The position numbers and the translations under genes are program-made. From an uncultured Lachnospiraceae bacterium (GTDB lineage: Bacteria > Bacillota > Clostridia > Lachnospirales > Lachnospiraceae): a stretch of 64,000 nucleotides of DNA. The stretch covers positions 1 through 64,000 of the forward strand of contig CAKRFY010000003.1 in assembly GCA_934320895.1 (NCBI GenBank). The letters are read 5' to 3'. The notes under the pieces were generated by a model. It was given only the letters and a program-made list of their open reading frames with translations, ran no database searches and was not told where the DNA came from. Below, piece after piece: positions 8,566-17,269 of the stretch (the first letter of the stretch is position 1; every line of letters starts with the position of its first letter).

Positions 8566-9528
8566 ATGAAATTAAAAAAAATTTTGATATTCAGTATTGT
8601 ATTATGCATGAGTATATGTATGATGAGTGGTTGTAAAAAAAATAAACAGAAAGAAGAAGTGCAGTCTACTAAAAAATTGAATGTTGTAACTACGATTTAT
8701 CCGTATTATGATTTTGTGAAACATATCGCAGGTGATAAGGTAAATCTCTCTATGTTGATTCCGGCAGGCGAGGATATGCATTCATTTAAACCTGATTCAA
8801 ATGTTATGTCTGAGGTTCTAAAGGCAGATGTGTTGATCTATAATGGTGGAGTGTCGGAAAAATGGATCGATGACCTGTTGAAAGTAAAAAAGAAGGATGC
8901 AGAACGTATAAATGAACTGTCAATGATGCAGAATGTTTCAGAAATTGTAAGTGTATTAAATGAGCAGGGAGATGGCGAGGATAATACAAAAAACTCTATG
9001 AACTATGATGAGCATTTATGGACAGCTCCTTTATGTGCCAAAAAGATCGTATCTATTATCGCAGACAGACTATCAGAGCTTGATAGCAAAAATGCAGCTT
9101 ATTATAAAAAGAATGCAGATGATTATAAAAAGGAACTTGAACAACTGGATTATGATTTCAGGGAGGTTGTTGAGAATGGAAAGACAAAGCATGTCGTTTT
9201 TGCTGACAGATTTTCTTTAAAATATCTTTTTGCTGAGATAGGGCTTGTTTACAGTGCGGCATATCCGGTATGTTTAGAATATGAAGCTCCCAAAAAGCAG
9301 ACTATATCGTATATTGAGGATAGAATAAAAAAAGAAAAACTTTCCGTTGTATTTAAAAATGAAATTACAAAGTCTGACATAGCAGAAAAGATAGCAAAAA
9401 AAACAGGTGCGAAAGTAGAAGTATTTAACACATGCCATACTGTTACTGAAAAACAGTTTAAAGAAGGAGTTTCATATATTGATCTGATGAAGTATAATAT
9501 TAATCGTTTGAAAAGAGCACTTGGCTAA
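8566..9528 (+). CDS. Zn/Mn ABC-transporter substrate-binding lipoprotein (ZnuA/AdcA-like)
   Basis: 320 residues. Signal peptide with lipobox MMSGC (Cys about 25), then a cluster A-I binding protein: VVTTIYPYYDFVKHIAGD near the mature start, DMHSFKPDS and YDEHLW supplying two His ligands, and FADRFSLKYLFAEIGL where a clade of Firmicutes proteins has DRF instead of the third His. The family delivers Zn2+ or Mn2+ to a membrane ABC permease. No permease or ATPase gene is next to it, so it must share a transporter encoded elsewhere or act as a metal store. The ATG at 8566 was preferred over 8554 because it opens the signal peptide directly and follows GGGGG. Confidence 0.85.
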   Translation: MKLKKILIFSIVLCMSICMMSGCKKNKQKEEVQSTKKLNVVTTIYPYYDFVKHIAGDKVNLSMLIPAGEDMHSFKPDSNVMSEVLKADVLIYNGGVSEKWIDDLLKVKKKDAERINELSMMQNVSEIVSVLNEQGDGEDNTKNSMNYDEHLWTAPLCAKKIVSIIADRLSELDSKNAAYYKKNADDYKKELEQLDYDFREVVENGKTKHVVFADRFSLKYLFAEIGLVYSAAYPVCLEYEAPKKQTISYIEDRIKKEKLSVVFKNEITKSDIAEKIAKKTGAKVEVFNTCHTVTEKQFKEGVSYIDLMKYNINRLKRALG

Positions 9529-9548
9529 AAGGATATATGAGGTATTTT

Positions 9549-11252
9549 ATGAAAAAAGATAATAGCAGATCATGGCGTATTATAGGGATGATAATTCTTG
9601 TAACGCTTGTCGTATTGTTATTTACAGCATTGATGTCAGGAATTATGTATGCTCAAAGTCAGACAAAGACAAAAGCTTTGCCGGTAAGGTGGGAAGTTAA
9701 AAAGTATACATCAGATGGTCATTTGGGGAATGTTATAACAACGGATCTTACAAAGATGAATTTTAAAAAATCTGGAAAAGACATAAAGCTTGTTGCAACA
9801 GCTACAATACCAGATGGGAGTTCTGATGGGATAACACTTCAGATGTGTCTTAAAAGGATGGCTTATCAGGTGAAAATAAGCGGTGGAAGATATTATACAT
9901 ATGCGATAAGAAGATATATAAAAAGAAAATCAATAGGAAACGGATATCATTTTATACATATAACGCAAAAAGATTATGGTAGGAAGATTAAGATAGTATT
10001 CCGTGCAAATGGTGCTGATTCATATAATAATATTAAACAGGTACAGTTTTATGATAGTACAGATATGTCTGTTAATCTGGCTTCTAGAAATTTTATGCTT
10101 ATACTGCTGTGTAACTTTTTGATAGTATTTGGAATTATAATAGCAACATTAGGTATAGTTTTGGTGTTTAGAGAAAGAACATATGCACAGTTTTTGTATG
10201 TGGGCATATATTCGTTTATGATGGGGCTGTATGTTTTAAGCAGCAGATATCTGCTTCAGATTTTTAATGAAGACCTTCTGACAGACACATTGATAGAATA
10301 TTTTACAATGTTTTTACTCCCGGTGGCTATTGCGCTGTTTTTATTTGAGATAACCCAAAAAGACAGAAAGATTTATAGAGGCTTTTTGATATTATACGCA
10401 TTTGTTGATTTTGTTGCGACGATAATTGTTGCTATTGCTTATAAGAATTACAATCTGCATTTAAATCAGGTATCAGGGTATTACAGGGTATATATTATAC
10501 TTGGTAGTATCATTGTATTTATTATGGAATTTAGAAACATATTCAGACCAACGGTGGACAAATTAAAAGTGTCAGGATTTCTAGTGCTTATTTTTTCTGA
10601 TACTATAACATTGTTGAGTTTTATGATATTTAAAGATACAAATGAAATTTCAAGTCTTACCGTTTATCTTATGCCTATTGGAAACATATACCTTATCCTT
10701 GCGCTTTTGTTTAGCTATCTTACAGAGTATATGCGTTTATTTAAGGATGATGTAGAGAGAAATATCCTGTTGAAAATGGCTTATACAGATCCTATGACAA
10801 GTTTGTTTAACAGGGCTAAGTCAATGGAGGAGTTTTCAAAACTTGAGGCCCAGAATAAAACATATAGCGTAGTATGGTTTGATCTGAATTATCTTAAAAA
10901 AACAAATGACCAATATGGTCACGAGGAGGGCGATCTTCTTCTTATAAACTTTGCGGACATACTAAGAAAAGCATTTGAGGGAATAGGTACGGTATGCCGT
11001 ATGGGCGGTGATGAGTTTTGCGTAATTACAGCCAGATCAATAAATGATGCAAAGATAAAGAAAGGTATAGACAGGATGCTTACTCTTATAGATGATGATA
11101 ATAAGGAAAAACATCAGTATTTTATGCAGACATCGTATGGGATTGCGAGTAGTGAGGAATTGGATGAGCCAACCTCAGACAAGGTCTGTTCCATGGCAGA
11201 TGAAAGAATGTATAAGATGAAAATAGAGATGAAAGCACAAAGGATGGACTAA
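9549..11252 (+). CDS. Membrane diguanylate cyclase with extracellular sensor and 7TM region
   Basis: 567 residues. One membrane helix at about 12-34, an extracytoplasmic beta-rich domain at about 40-180, then about seven closely spaced helices (about 183-400), as in 7TMR-DISM type receptors, and a C-terminal GGDEF domain with an intact GGDEF motif at 486-490 (RMGGDEF) and DLNYLKKTND ahead of it. It should make c-di-GMP in response to an external signal. The inhibitory RxxD I-site upstream of GGDEF is absent, so product inhibition is not expected. The start at 9549 follows TGAGG. It lies 20 bases after the metal-binding lipoprotein, so the two may share a transcript. Confidence 0.85.
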   Translation: MKKDNSRSWRIIGMIILVTLVVLLFTALMSGIMYAQSQTKTKALPVRWEVKKYTSDGHLGNVITTDLTKMNFKKSGKDIKLVATATIPDGSSDGITLQMCLKRMAYQVKISGGRYYTYAIRRYIKRKSIGNGYHFIHITQKDYGRKIKIVFRANGADSYNNIKQVQFYDSTDMSVNLASRNFMLILLCNFLIVFGIIIATLGIVLVFRERTYAQFLYVGIYSFMMGLYVLSSRYLLQIFNEDLLTDTLIEYFTMFLLPVAIALFLFEITQKDRKIYRGFLILYAFVDFVATIIVAIAYKNYNLHLNQVSGYYRVYIILGSIIVFIMEFRNIFRPTVDKLKVSGFLVLIFSDTITLLSFMIFKDTNEISSLTVYLMPIGNIYLILALLFSYLTEYMRLFKDDVERNILLKMAYTDPMTSLFNRAKSMEEFSKLEAQNKTYSVVWFDLNYLKKTNDQYGHEEGDLLLINFADILRKAFEGIGTVCRMGGDEFCVITARSINDAKIKKGIDRMLTLIDDDNKEKHQYFMQTSYGIASSEELDEPTSDKVCSMADERMYKMKIEMKAQRMD

Positions 11253-11285
11253 ATTTAGGCATAGTGTGAATGGTAGTTCTTTTCA

Positions 11286-11329
11286 ATAACCCGGCACAAA
11301 AACTTTTAAAAGTTCTTGTGCCGGGTTAT
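11286..11329. terminator. Strong hairpin after the diguanylate cyclase gene
   Basis: ATAACCCGGCACAA..AACTTTT pairs with AAAAGTT.TTGTGCCGGGTTAT, about 21 bp with one mismatch. The T-run is poor on the plus side, but position and stability suggest a terminator. Confidence 0.6.
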
Positions 11330-11366
11330 GTTATCATAATAGTGTTAAAAATCGCACTAATAATTA

Positions 11367-11395
11367 TAGACGAAGCTGAAATGTGTTTATATAAT
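11367..11395 (+). promoter_or_regulatory. Putative promoter of the alpha-xylosidase gene
   Basis: TAGACG at 11367-11372, 17-base spacer, TATAAT at 11390-11395. The -10 is perfect and the -35 is moderate. No clear catabolite-response element is seen in the 251-base gap. Confidence 0.4.
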
Positions 11396-11503
11396 ATAAT
11401 CAAGTTAAGTAAATGAGAAAACATTTTTGGATGGGACAGAGTTTTTGAGATTTTTACTTTTACAAAAAAGCTGCACCATCTGTATAAAGAAAGGAGATTT
11501 CTA

Positions 11504-13867
11504 ATGAAAGTAGCAGACGGATTCTGGTTAAGCAAAAAAGGTTATGATGTAAGATATGCTTCACAGGCATACAAAGTTGAAACTACAGAAAATTCCATTA
11601 AGGTTCTTGCAACACCTTATACAGTTATGAACAGAGGTATGACTCTTGGCGGACCAAACCTTGAGATTACATATAGCTCTACTTCTGAAAATATAATCAA
11701 AGTTCATATTGATCATTACAGAGGAGGACTTGATAATATTCCTCGTTATGAACTCAATGAGGATACAGGATATACTCCTGTTATCGAGAGAACAGAAGAC
11801 AAAGTTACACTTACTTCAGGTGATACAAGAGTTGAGATAAAGATCGGTGATGATTGGGATGTTCAGTTCTATTATAAGGACAGACACCTTACAGGTGGTG
11901 CATGGAGAGCAACATCTATTATTTCTGAGAGCCAGTTTACAGCTAATGCACGTATGAACCTTCAGGATGATGATGAATTCTTCAACTATCCTCAGGATGC
12001 CCATACAACATATCTCAGAGAACAGTTAAAAACAGATATTGGTGAGTGTATCTATGGTTTCGGTGAGAAGTTTACACCATTTGTAAAGAATGGTCAGACA
12101 GTTGAAACATGGAACTGTGATGGTGGTACATGCTCAGATCAGAGTTATAAGACAGTACCTTTCTACATCTCATCAAAGAGTTATGGTGTATTTGTAAATA
12201 GTTCAGATAAAGTTTCTTTTGAAGTAAACTCAGATACTGTATCAAAAGTTACATTTACAGTACCAGGCGAAGAACTTGAATATTTCATTATTGGTGGAGA
12301 AAACCTTGAGCATGTTCTTGAGAACTATACAACACTTACAGGAAAGCCTGCACTTCCACCAGCTTATACATTTGGTTTATGGCTTTCAACATCATTTACA
12401 ACAAGCTATGATGAAAAGACAGTTATGAGCTTTATCGATGGAATGAAAGAGCGTAAGATTCCACTTCAGGTATTTCATTTTGACTGTTTCTGGATGAAGG
12501 AGTATGAGTGGTGTAATTTTGAGTGGGATAAGGATATGTTCCCTGATCCTAAGGGACTTTTAGATAAGCTCCACAATGAAAAAGGTCTTGAAGTTTGCGT
12601 ATGGATCAACTCATACATTGGACAGCAGTCAAAACTTTTTGATATAGGAAAAGAAAAGGGATACTTTATAAAGAATCTTGACGGAAGTGTATTCCAGTCG
12701 GATATGTGGCAGCCTGGCATGGCTATTGTCGATTTTACAAATCCAGAGGCTTGTGAGTGGTTTAAGGGATTACTTAAGAAACTCTTTGACATGGGTGTAA
12801 ACAACATTAAGACAGATTTTGGTGAGAGAATTCCTACAAAGTGCAAATATTATAACGGCATGGATCCTATCAAGATGCATAACTACTATACATATCTTTA
12901 CAATAAGTGTGTATTTGAGGCTCTTGAGGATTACTACGGAAAAGATAAGGCATGCCTCTTTGCAAGAAGTGCGACAGTAGGTGGACAGAAATTCCCAGTA
13001 CACTGGGGTGGTGACTGCTATGCAGAGTATTCAGCTATGTCAGAGACTCTTCGTGGAGGACTTTCACTCTGCTCATCAGGATTTGGTTTCTTCTCACATG
13101 ATATGGGTGGATTTGAGGCTACTGCGCCTTCTGATGTTTATAAGAGATGGTGCGCATTCGGACTTCTTTCTACACATAGCCGTTTACATGGCTCAACATC
13201 TTACAGAGTACCTTGGGTTTATGATGAAGATGGTGATACAGAAGCTTGCGATGTACTTCGTCATTATACAGTACTTAAAGGAAGACTTATGCCTTACCTT
13301 TGGGCACAGGCAAACAAGACACACAATGTCGGTGTTCCTATGATGCGTTCAATGATAGTTACATTCTCAGATGATACAGCTTGTAAATATCTTGATCAGC
13401 AGTATATGCTCGGTGACAATCTCTGCATCGTACCTGTTATGAATGAGGAAGGAATTGCAGAGTTCTATGTACCGGACTGTGGAACATGGACAGATATCCA
13501 GAGTGGCGAGACATATGAGGGTGGAAAGTATTATAAGAGACAGTGTGATTACTTCCAGACACCAATTCTTGCACGTCCAAACAGCATTGTTACATATGGT
13601 AACTTTGACGCAGAAGACAAGATGACAGTAGTATACGATTATCTTGAGAAAGCAGATGCAGTTGTTTACGGTCTTGAAGACGGAAAGAGTGCAACAGCAA
13701 CAATATATGACAGTGAGTCAAACAAACTTACAGATATTACAGCAGAGCGTAAGGGAAATGTTATCACAGTTTCTTATGACTCTACAGATAAAACATTTAC
13801 TGTTACAGCAGAAGGAAAAACTGTTGAAGCTAAGGCTGGAACAACAAGTGTTGAGATTACATTATAA
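11504..13867 (+). CDS. Glycoside hydrolase family 31 alpha-xylosidase (YicI-like)
   Basis: 787 residues, no signal peptide, so a cytoplasmic enzyme that would release alpha-linked xylose (for example from xyloglucan oligosaccharides) after import. The N-terminal beta-sandwich is followed by the catalytic barrel: IKTDFGE places the nucleophile at Asp438, and HWGGDC places the acid/base at Asp504, both as in YicI. CVWINSYIGQQSKLF is also a typical alpha-xylosidase stretch. The ATG at 11504 follows AAAGGAG. It is monocistronic, between a strong hairpin and a bidirectional terminator. Alpha-glucosidase activity cannot be excluded. Its codon choice (many CTT, CTC and ACA) looks like that of a well-expressed gene. 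Confidence 0.88.
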   Translation: MKVADGFWLSKKGYDVRYASQAYKVETTENSIKVLATPYTVMNRGMTLGGPNLEITYSSTSENIIKVHIDHYRGGLDNIPRYELNEDTGYTPVIERTEDKVTLTSGDTRVEIKIGDDWDVQFYYKDRHLTGGAWRATSIISESQFTANARMNLQDDDEFFNYPQDAHTTYLREQLKTDIGECIYGFGEKFTPFVKNGQTVETWNCDGGTCSDQSYKTVPFYISSKSYGVFVNSSDKVSFEVNSDTVSKVTFTVPGEELEYFIIGGENLEHVLENYTTLTGKPALPPAYTFGLWLSTSFTTSYDEKTVMSFIDGMKERKIPLQVFHFDCFWMKEYEWCNFEWDKDMFPDPKGLLDKLHNEKGLEVCVWINSYIGQQSKLFDIGKEKGYFIKNLDGSVFQSDMWQPGMAIVDFTNPEACEWFKGLLKKLFDMGVNNIKTDFGERIPTKCKYYNGMDPIKMHNYYTYLYNKCVFEALEDYYGKDKACLFARSATVGGQKFPVHWGGDCYAEYSAMSETLRGGLSLCSSGFGFFSHDMGGFEATAPSDVYKRWCAFGLLSTHSRLHGSTSYRVPWVYDEDGDTEACDVLRHYTVLKGRLMPYLWAQANKTHNVGVPMMRSMIVTFSDDTACKYLDQQYMLGDNLCIVPVMNEEGIAEFYVPDCGTWTDIQSGETYEGGKYYKRQCDYFQTPILARPNSIVTYGNFDAEDKMTVVYDYLEKADAVVYGLEDGKSATATIYDSESNKLTDITAERKGNVITVSYDSTDKTFTVTAEGKTVEAKAGTTSVEITL

Positions 13868-13923
13868 TATAAAAATATATTATATTCATTTGATGTCATG
13901 TTAAATTCATATAAACAATAAAA

Positions 13924-13959
13924 AAAGGCTGTACCATAGCAAATCGTGGTACAGCCTTT
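13924..13959. terminator. Bidirectional terminator
   Basis: AAAGGCTGTACCA (13924-13936) pairs perfectly with TGGTACAGCCTTT (13947-13959) between two convergent genes, with A/T tracts on both sides. Confidence 0.85.
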
Positions 13960-13984
13960 CTTATAATATAATGCATATTGGTAT

Positions 13985-14707
13985 CTATAGATGAAGCCTT
14001 TCTTCAATTGTTTTTTTATGTTTTCTTCCAAGTGGTATGGAATGTTTGCCAACCTGTATGATAAATGTTGACTTATCATATGAATAAAAATGATGTAGAT
14101 TTATTATATATTTTCTATGACATTGAACAAAATTGTCTGGAAAAATATTTAAAAGTTCACTTATGGTCATATTTGCAAGTTTAATATGGCTGTCATGTGT
14201 ATAAATAACAGTTTCTTTACTTGTTGATTCGATATAGTCGATATCATCAAGTATCACATGCAGGTATACGCCGTTGCTGTCCTTTAAGGTGATTTTTTCT
14301 TTTTTCTTTTCTGTATATTCACCGATGATATAATCAAGGGTTTCTATCAGTTTGTATGTTGTGTAAGGTTTAACAAGATATGAAATGCAGTGAAGTTCCT
14401 GTACTGCAAAAAATATTCTGTCAGGAAGTGCTGTGAGATACACGATCGGTGCATAAGTATAGCGCTTTATACTTCTTATATACTTGCCAAAATCAAGCCC
14501 ATCACAGTCAAGGTCATCAATATCAGTAGAATTTAGTTCAATATCCAGCAAAAAAAGATCAAAAGTTTTTGTTTCAATAAGATTACATGCTTCTTTATAT
14601 GTAGTTGCATTATAAAGTTGCCAGTTTTCGTAATGTTCGTTTATTATTTTGGCAATTGCCTTTTGCTGTTCTTTATCGTCTTCCAAAATAAGAACTGTAA
14701 ACATCAT
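13985..14707 (-). CDS. LytTR-family response regulator
   Basis: 240 residues. The N-terminal receiver has the acidic pocket (EDDKEQ near residue 10), phospho-acceptor Asp in LFLLDIEL (about 55) and Lys in YLVKPY (about 113). The C-terminal LytTR DNA-binding domain has DIDYIES and FVQCHRKYIINL (about 205-216). Such regulators act with a sensor kinase of the AgrC/LytS type, often in quorum sensing, toxin or cell-wall control. No kinase lies nearby, so it is an orphan here. The receiver has an unusual acidic insert (NSTDIDDLDCDGLDF) right after the phospho-Asp. Tandem ATGs exist at 14707 and 14704; the second has the better distance to GGGGG. Confidence 0.88.
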   Translation of the reverse strand: MMFTVLILEDDKEQQKAIAKIINEHYENWQLYNATTYKEACNLIETKTFDLFLLDIELNSTDIDDLDCDGLDFGKYIRSIKRYTYAPIVYLTALPDRIFFAVQELHCISYLVKPYTTYKLIETLDYIIGEYTEKKKEKITLKDSNGVYLHVILDDIDYIESTSKETVIYTHDSHIKLANMTISELLNIFPDNFVQCHRKYIINLHHFYSYDKSTFIIQVGKHSIPLGRKHKKTIEERLHL

Positions 14708-14924
14708 ATACCCCCGATAAAACGAAATTTTGTATTTAGGTATTTAGTATAACACATATAATTAACTTTTTCAAAATTTATATGTAATTTTTACCAAAAT
14801 TGCGTAGCAGCCACTGGAAGTTTGCTGGCATGTTTATGAATGCAAGAAATGAAAGGCTCAACTGTTATAAAATTGAAGTTCAGACCATAATATTTGTATT
14901 TCGGACTTAATTTGGTGAAAAATG

Positions 14925-14952
14925 TTGCATTTTGGGTGAAATCAGGTAAAAT
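14925..14952 (+). promoter_or_regulatory. Promoter of a short intergenic transcript
   Basis: TTGCAT at 14925-14930, 16-base spacer, TAAAAT at 14947-14952. Confidence 0.5.
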
Positions 14953-15015
14953 ATGTCTTGTAAATAATCAATGCTTATTTTAAAGCAGTGGTTTGAGAGG
15001 CTGTTTTTTGGAAAT

Positions 15016-15147
15016 ATGAACGGAAAATATTTTCAGATGGAAAAAAGGGTATTAGGAAAAGGGTATGTTGTTTTATTCATGGATGTGGTGCCTCTCGTAC
15101 ATATTAAGAGTAAAGCAGCGGATAAATTAAGTATATTAGGTGGATGA
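15016..15147 (+). CDS. Possible 43-residue small protein
   Basis: An ATG-to-TGA frame wholly within the promoter-to-terminator unit at 14925-15232. The product would begin MNGKYFQMEK and has a central hydrophobic patch (VVLFMDVVPLV). The ribosome-binding site is weak (GGAA only three bases before the ATG), so I give it low weight. Confidence 0.2.
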   Translation: MNGKYFQMEKRVLGKGYVVLFMDVVPLVHIKSKAADKLSILGG

Positions 15148-15189
15148 AAAAAGGGAGTCAGGGATATAATTGTTTTTAAAGGGTAAAAA

Positions 15190-15232
15190 AATGGTGAAAC
15201 TGTTATGAAAGTGGCAGTTTCACCATTTTTTT
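15190..15232 (+). terminator. Strong intrinsic terminator
   Basis: AATGGTGAAACTG (15190-15202) pairs with CAGTTTCACCATT (15215-15227) around a 12-base loop, followed by a T-run. There is no protein gene of the usual size upstream on this strand, which is why a small transcript is proposed. Confidence 0.88.
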
Positions 15233-15344
15233 GTGTGCGGTGATAATTTTCAGAAAATTTTAATGGAAAGTGGAAAGATTTTGCTTTATACTAAATAACT
15301 GTTGGGGGTAAAGATTTATATATCAAAAGAAAAGGATAGAAGAT

Positions 15345-16340
15345 ATGAGTTATAAGAAAAAGAAAAAGCCATATTTATACAGGCTTATGAAAAAAATAAA
15401 GATGACATTTAGAAGATGGGCGAGGAGAAATCCTTTAAAAGCTAGAAGATTTTATATTGTAACATCTGCGGTAGTGGTTGTTATTGCTGTTACCATAGTG
15501 GTATCGATCACAGGAAAAATTGAAGACAACTCAAATAAGTTATCGGACAAGGAAAATCAACAGGTTACAGCAAGACCAGTGGTGAAAGCGACATTATCAC
15601 CGGATTCGGATTTAAAAGATGAAAATGTTAGAAAGCCGGCATCTACAAAGGTTCCTATAACGGAAACTGTTGTTGATACGAAAACGATATATTCGTATCT
15701 TCAGGGACCAAGGTCATGGAAACAGAAAAGGGTGTGGTCAGGTTACTGGGGAAATGCATATATGAATGGAAGTAAGTTTGGTGCGTTTGGATGTGGACTT
15801 TGCTGTATGGCAAATGTATATTCGTCGATAACGCCATCTTATTATAAAGCTTCTCCGGTTGATATGTATGGATTTGCGAAAAAGAACACAAGATACTGGG
15901 GAGGAAGTGCGATTGACTGGCCATACATGGTAAAAGGGATGAGAAAAGCCGGAATTCATTGTGGAGTTAAGACAAAACCTTCCAGATATTCTTCTTTTAA
16001 AAAGGATATTGCAGCTTCAAAATGTGCTATCGTGCTTGTAAGCAGTTATGATTCATCATGCTATTGGAAACATACACCAGGACATTATGTTACGGTATTT
16101 GCATATGATAAAAAGAATGACAGGGTATTTCTTGCAGATTCAGGGGAGCCGGCTCATAATCGTCACTGGGTAAGTCTTAAAAAAATATATCGTTCACTTA
16201 AAAAATCGAGCAGATATCAGTATATATGTGTGACAGATTATAATAGAAGTGAAGATACATTCAGGAGCAGAAAAGCAAGTGGTAAATGGGTAAGACCGTC
16301 ATATATGAAAACCAGTCAGAAGTCAGTAAAAAGAAAATAA
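15345..16340 (+). CDS. Exported C39-like cysteine peptidase
   Basis: 331 residues. A very basic cytoplasmic N-terminus (about 1-36), one membrane helix (about 37-55), a Thr/Ser/Pro-rich linker to about 110, then a papain-fold domain of the Peptidase_C39_2 kind. AFGCGLCCMAN places the catalytic Cys at 150, and PGHYVTVFAYD places His247; LADSGEPAHN about 21 residues on fits the Asp/Asn position. The domain should face outside, anchored by its N-terminus. C39-like domains cleave leader peptides or cell-envelope peptides, but no ABC bacteriocin exporter is fused or adjacent, so the target is unknown. The tail is strongly basic. Confidence 0.75.
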   Translation: MSYKKKKKPYLYRLMKKIKMTFRRWARRNPLKARRFYIVTSAVVVVIAVTIVVSITGKIEDNSNKLSDKENQQVTARPVVKATLSPDSDLKDENVRKPASTKVPITETVVDTKTIYSYLQGPRSWKQKRVWSGYWGNAYMNGSKFGAFGCGLCCMANVYSSITPSYYKASPVDMYGFAKKNTRYWGGSAIDWPYMVKGMRKAGIHCGVKTKPSRYSSFKKDIAASKCAIVLVSSYDSSCYWKHTPGHYVTVFAYDKKNDRVFLADSGEPAHNRHWVSLKKIYRSLKKSSRYQYICVTDYNRSEDTFRSRKASGKWVRPSYMKTSQKSVKRK

Positions 16341-16362
16341 GTTTAAAGAGGGGTTGTGGAAG

Positions 16363-17256
16363 ATGAGCAGAAAAAAGGAATATGAAGAAAAGGAGAAACA
16401 TGGTACAGCCCAGTTTCCGGTGGGACTTCATAAATTAACATATCCTGCTAAGACGGATGTTATGTTTTATGTTCACTGGCATCAGGAATTTGAGTTTCTT
16501 GTTCTCACAGAGGGTACGGTTTTATTTACCATAGAGGACAGGGAATATCTTATGGTTCCGGGTGATATAGTATTTATAAATTCAAATTATCTGCACATGG
16601 CAAAAAATGTCTGTGGTGGAGTATGCTCTTTTTATGCGATAGATTTTTCTTATCAGGTATTGAATGAGGACATACATAGTATTTTTTCAAAGAAATATGT
16701 AAGACCTGTTTTGAATGACAAGTTTATATTTCCTGAATTTATGCCGTTAAGTGAGGACGGACAAAAGTTATGGCAGAAGAATATAAGAAATTATCTGTGT
16801 GAGATAGATGATTGTCCGGAGCATGGTCTAGAACCGTTTGAATTGATGATAAGAAGCAGGATATTTGCTATTTGGGACATTATGACACAGAATGGTACAC
16901 GTGTACATAAAGATGATGATATTGAAAACCGGTATTCAGAGAGACTTAGGCCTGTTATAAATTATATAAAAGAAAATTATGCATATGAGATATCACTTGC
17001 AGAACTTGCTGGTATACTCCCTATGAGTGAGGGACAGTTTAGCAGGGTCTTTAAGCAGACGATGAAGATGTCGCCTATACAGTATCTTATGAGATACAGG
17101 ATATTGCAAAGCTGTAAGCTTCTTCAGGATACAGATAAGAAGATCGGGGAGATTGCAAATCTGTCAGGGTTTAACAATATAAGTTACTTTAACAGGGTTT
17201 TTTTGAATACGATAGGATGTACACCAAAAGAGTATAGAGAGAACAGTAGTTATTAG
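16363..17256 (+). CDS. AraC-family transcriptional regulator
   Basis: About 297 residues. The N-terminal cupin has the HWHQEFEFLVLTEG pattern (about 43-56) and PGDIVFINSN, the usual sugar-sensing jelly roll. The C-terminal double helix-turn-helix starts at about 196, with ISLAELAGILPMSEGQFSRV and KIGEIANLSGFNNISYFNR near the end. Members often activate sugar-utilisation genes. It precedes the HAD phosphatase by 13 bases and probably forms an operon with it and the glycosyltransferase. The ATG at 16363 is used; a TTG at 16354 also follows the AGAGGGG site but only two bases away. Confidence 0.88.
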   Translation: MSRKKEYEEKEKHGTAQFPVGLHKLTYPAKTDVMFYVHWHQEFEFLVLTEGTVLFTIEDREYLMVPGDIVFINSNYLHMAKNVCGGVCSFYAIDFSYQVLNEDIHSIFSKKYVRPVLNDKFIFPEFMPLSEDGQKLWQKNIRNYLCEIDDCPEHGLEPFELMIRSRIFAIWDIMTQNGTRVHKDDDIENRYSERLRPVINYIKENYAYEISLAELAGILPMSEGQFSRVFKQTMKMSPIQYLMRYRILQSCKLLQDTDKKIGEIANLSGFNNISYFNRVFLNTIGCTPKEYRENSSY

Positions 17257-17269
17257 GGGGGACTATTTT

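Larger units (their letters stand above)
14958..15232 (+). ncRNA. Candidate ~275-nt noncoding RNA or small mRNA
   Basis: It is bounded by a promoter on the left and a strong intrinsic terminator on the right, with no recognised gene between. A long-range pairing is possible between TGAGAGG (about 14994) and CCTCTC (about 15091). I looked for SRP RNA, 6S, RNase P, tmRNA and c-di-GMP riboswitch cores and did not recognise any. A 43-codon frame (15016-15147) lies inside, so it could instead be a small mRNA. Confidence 0.4.
14708..15344. other. 637-base intergenic region
   Basis: The left part (14708-14920) shows no gene or clear structure on either strand, apart from serving as upstream DNA of the LytTR gene. 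The rest holds a promoter at 14925-14952, a candidate transcript to 15232 with its terminator, and the A/T-rich promoter region of the peptidase gene (a TATACT -10-like box about 15286). Confidence 0.6.

Noticed and set aside
14958..15232. SRP RNA, 6S RNA, RNase P or tmRNA
   Set aside because: The length would suit SRP or 6S RNA, but their conserved core sequences were not found; kept only as an unassigned transcript.
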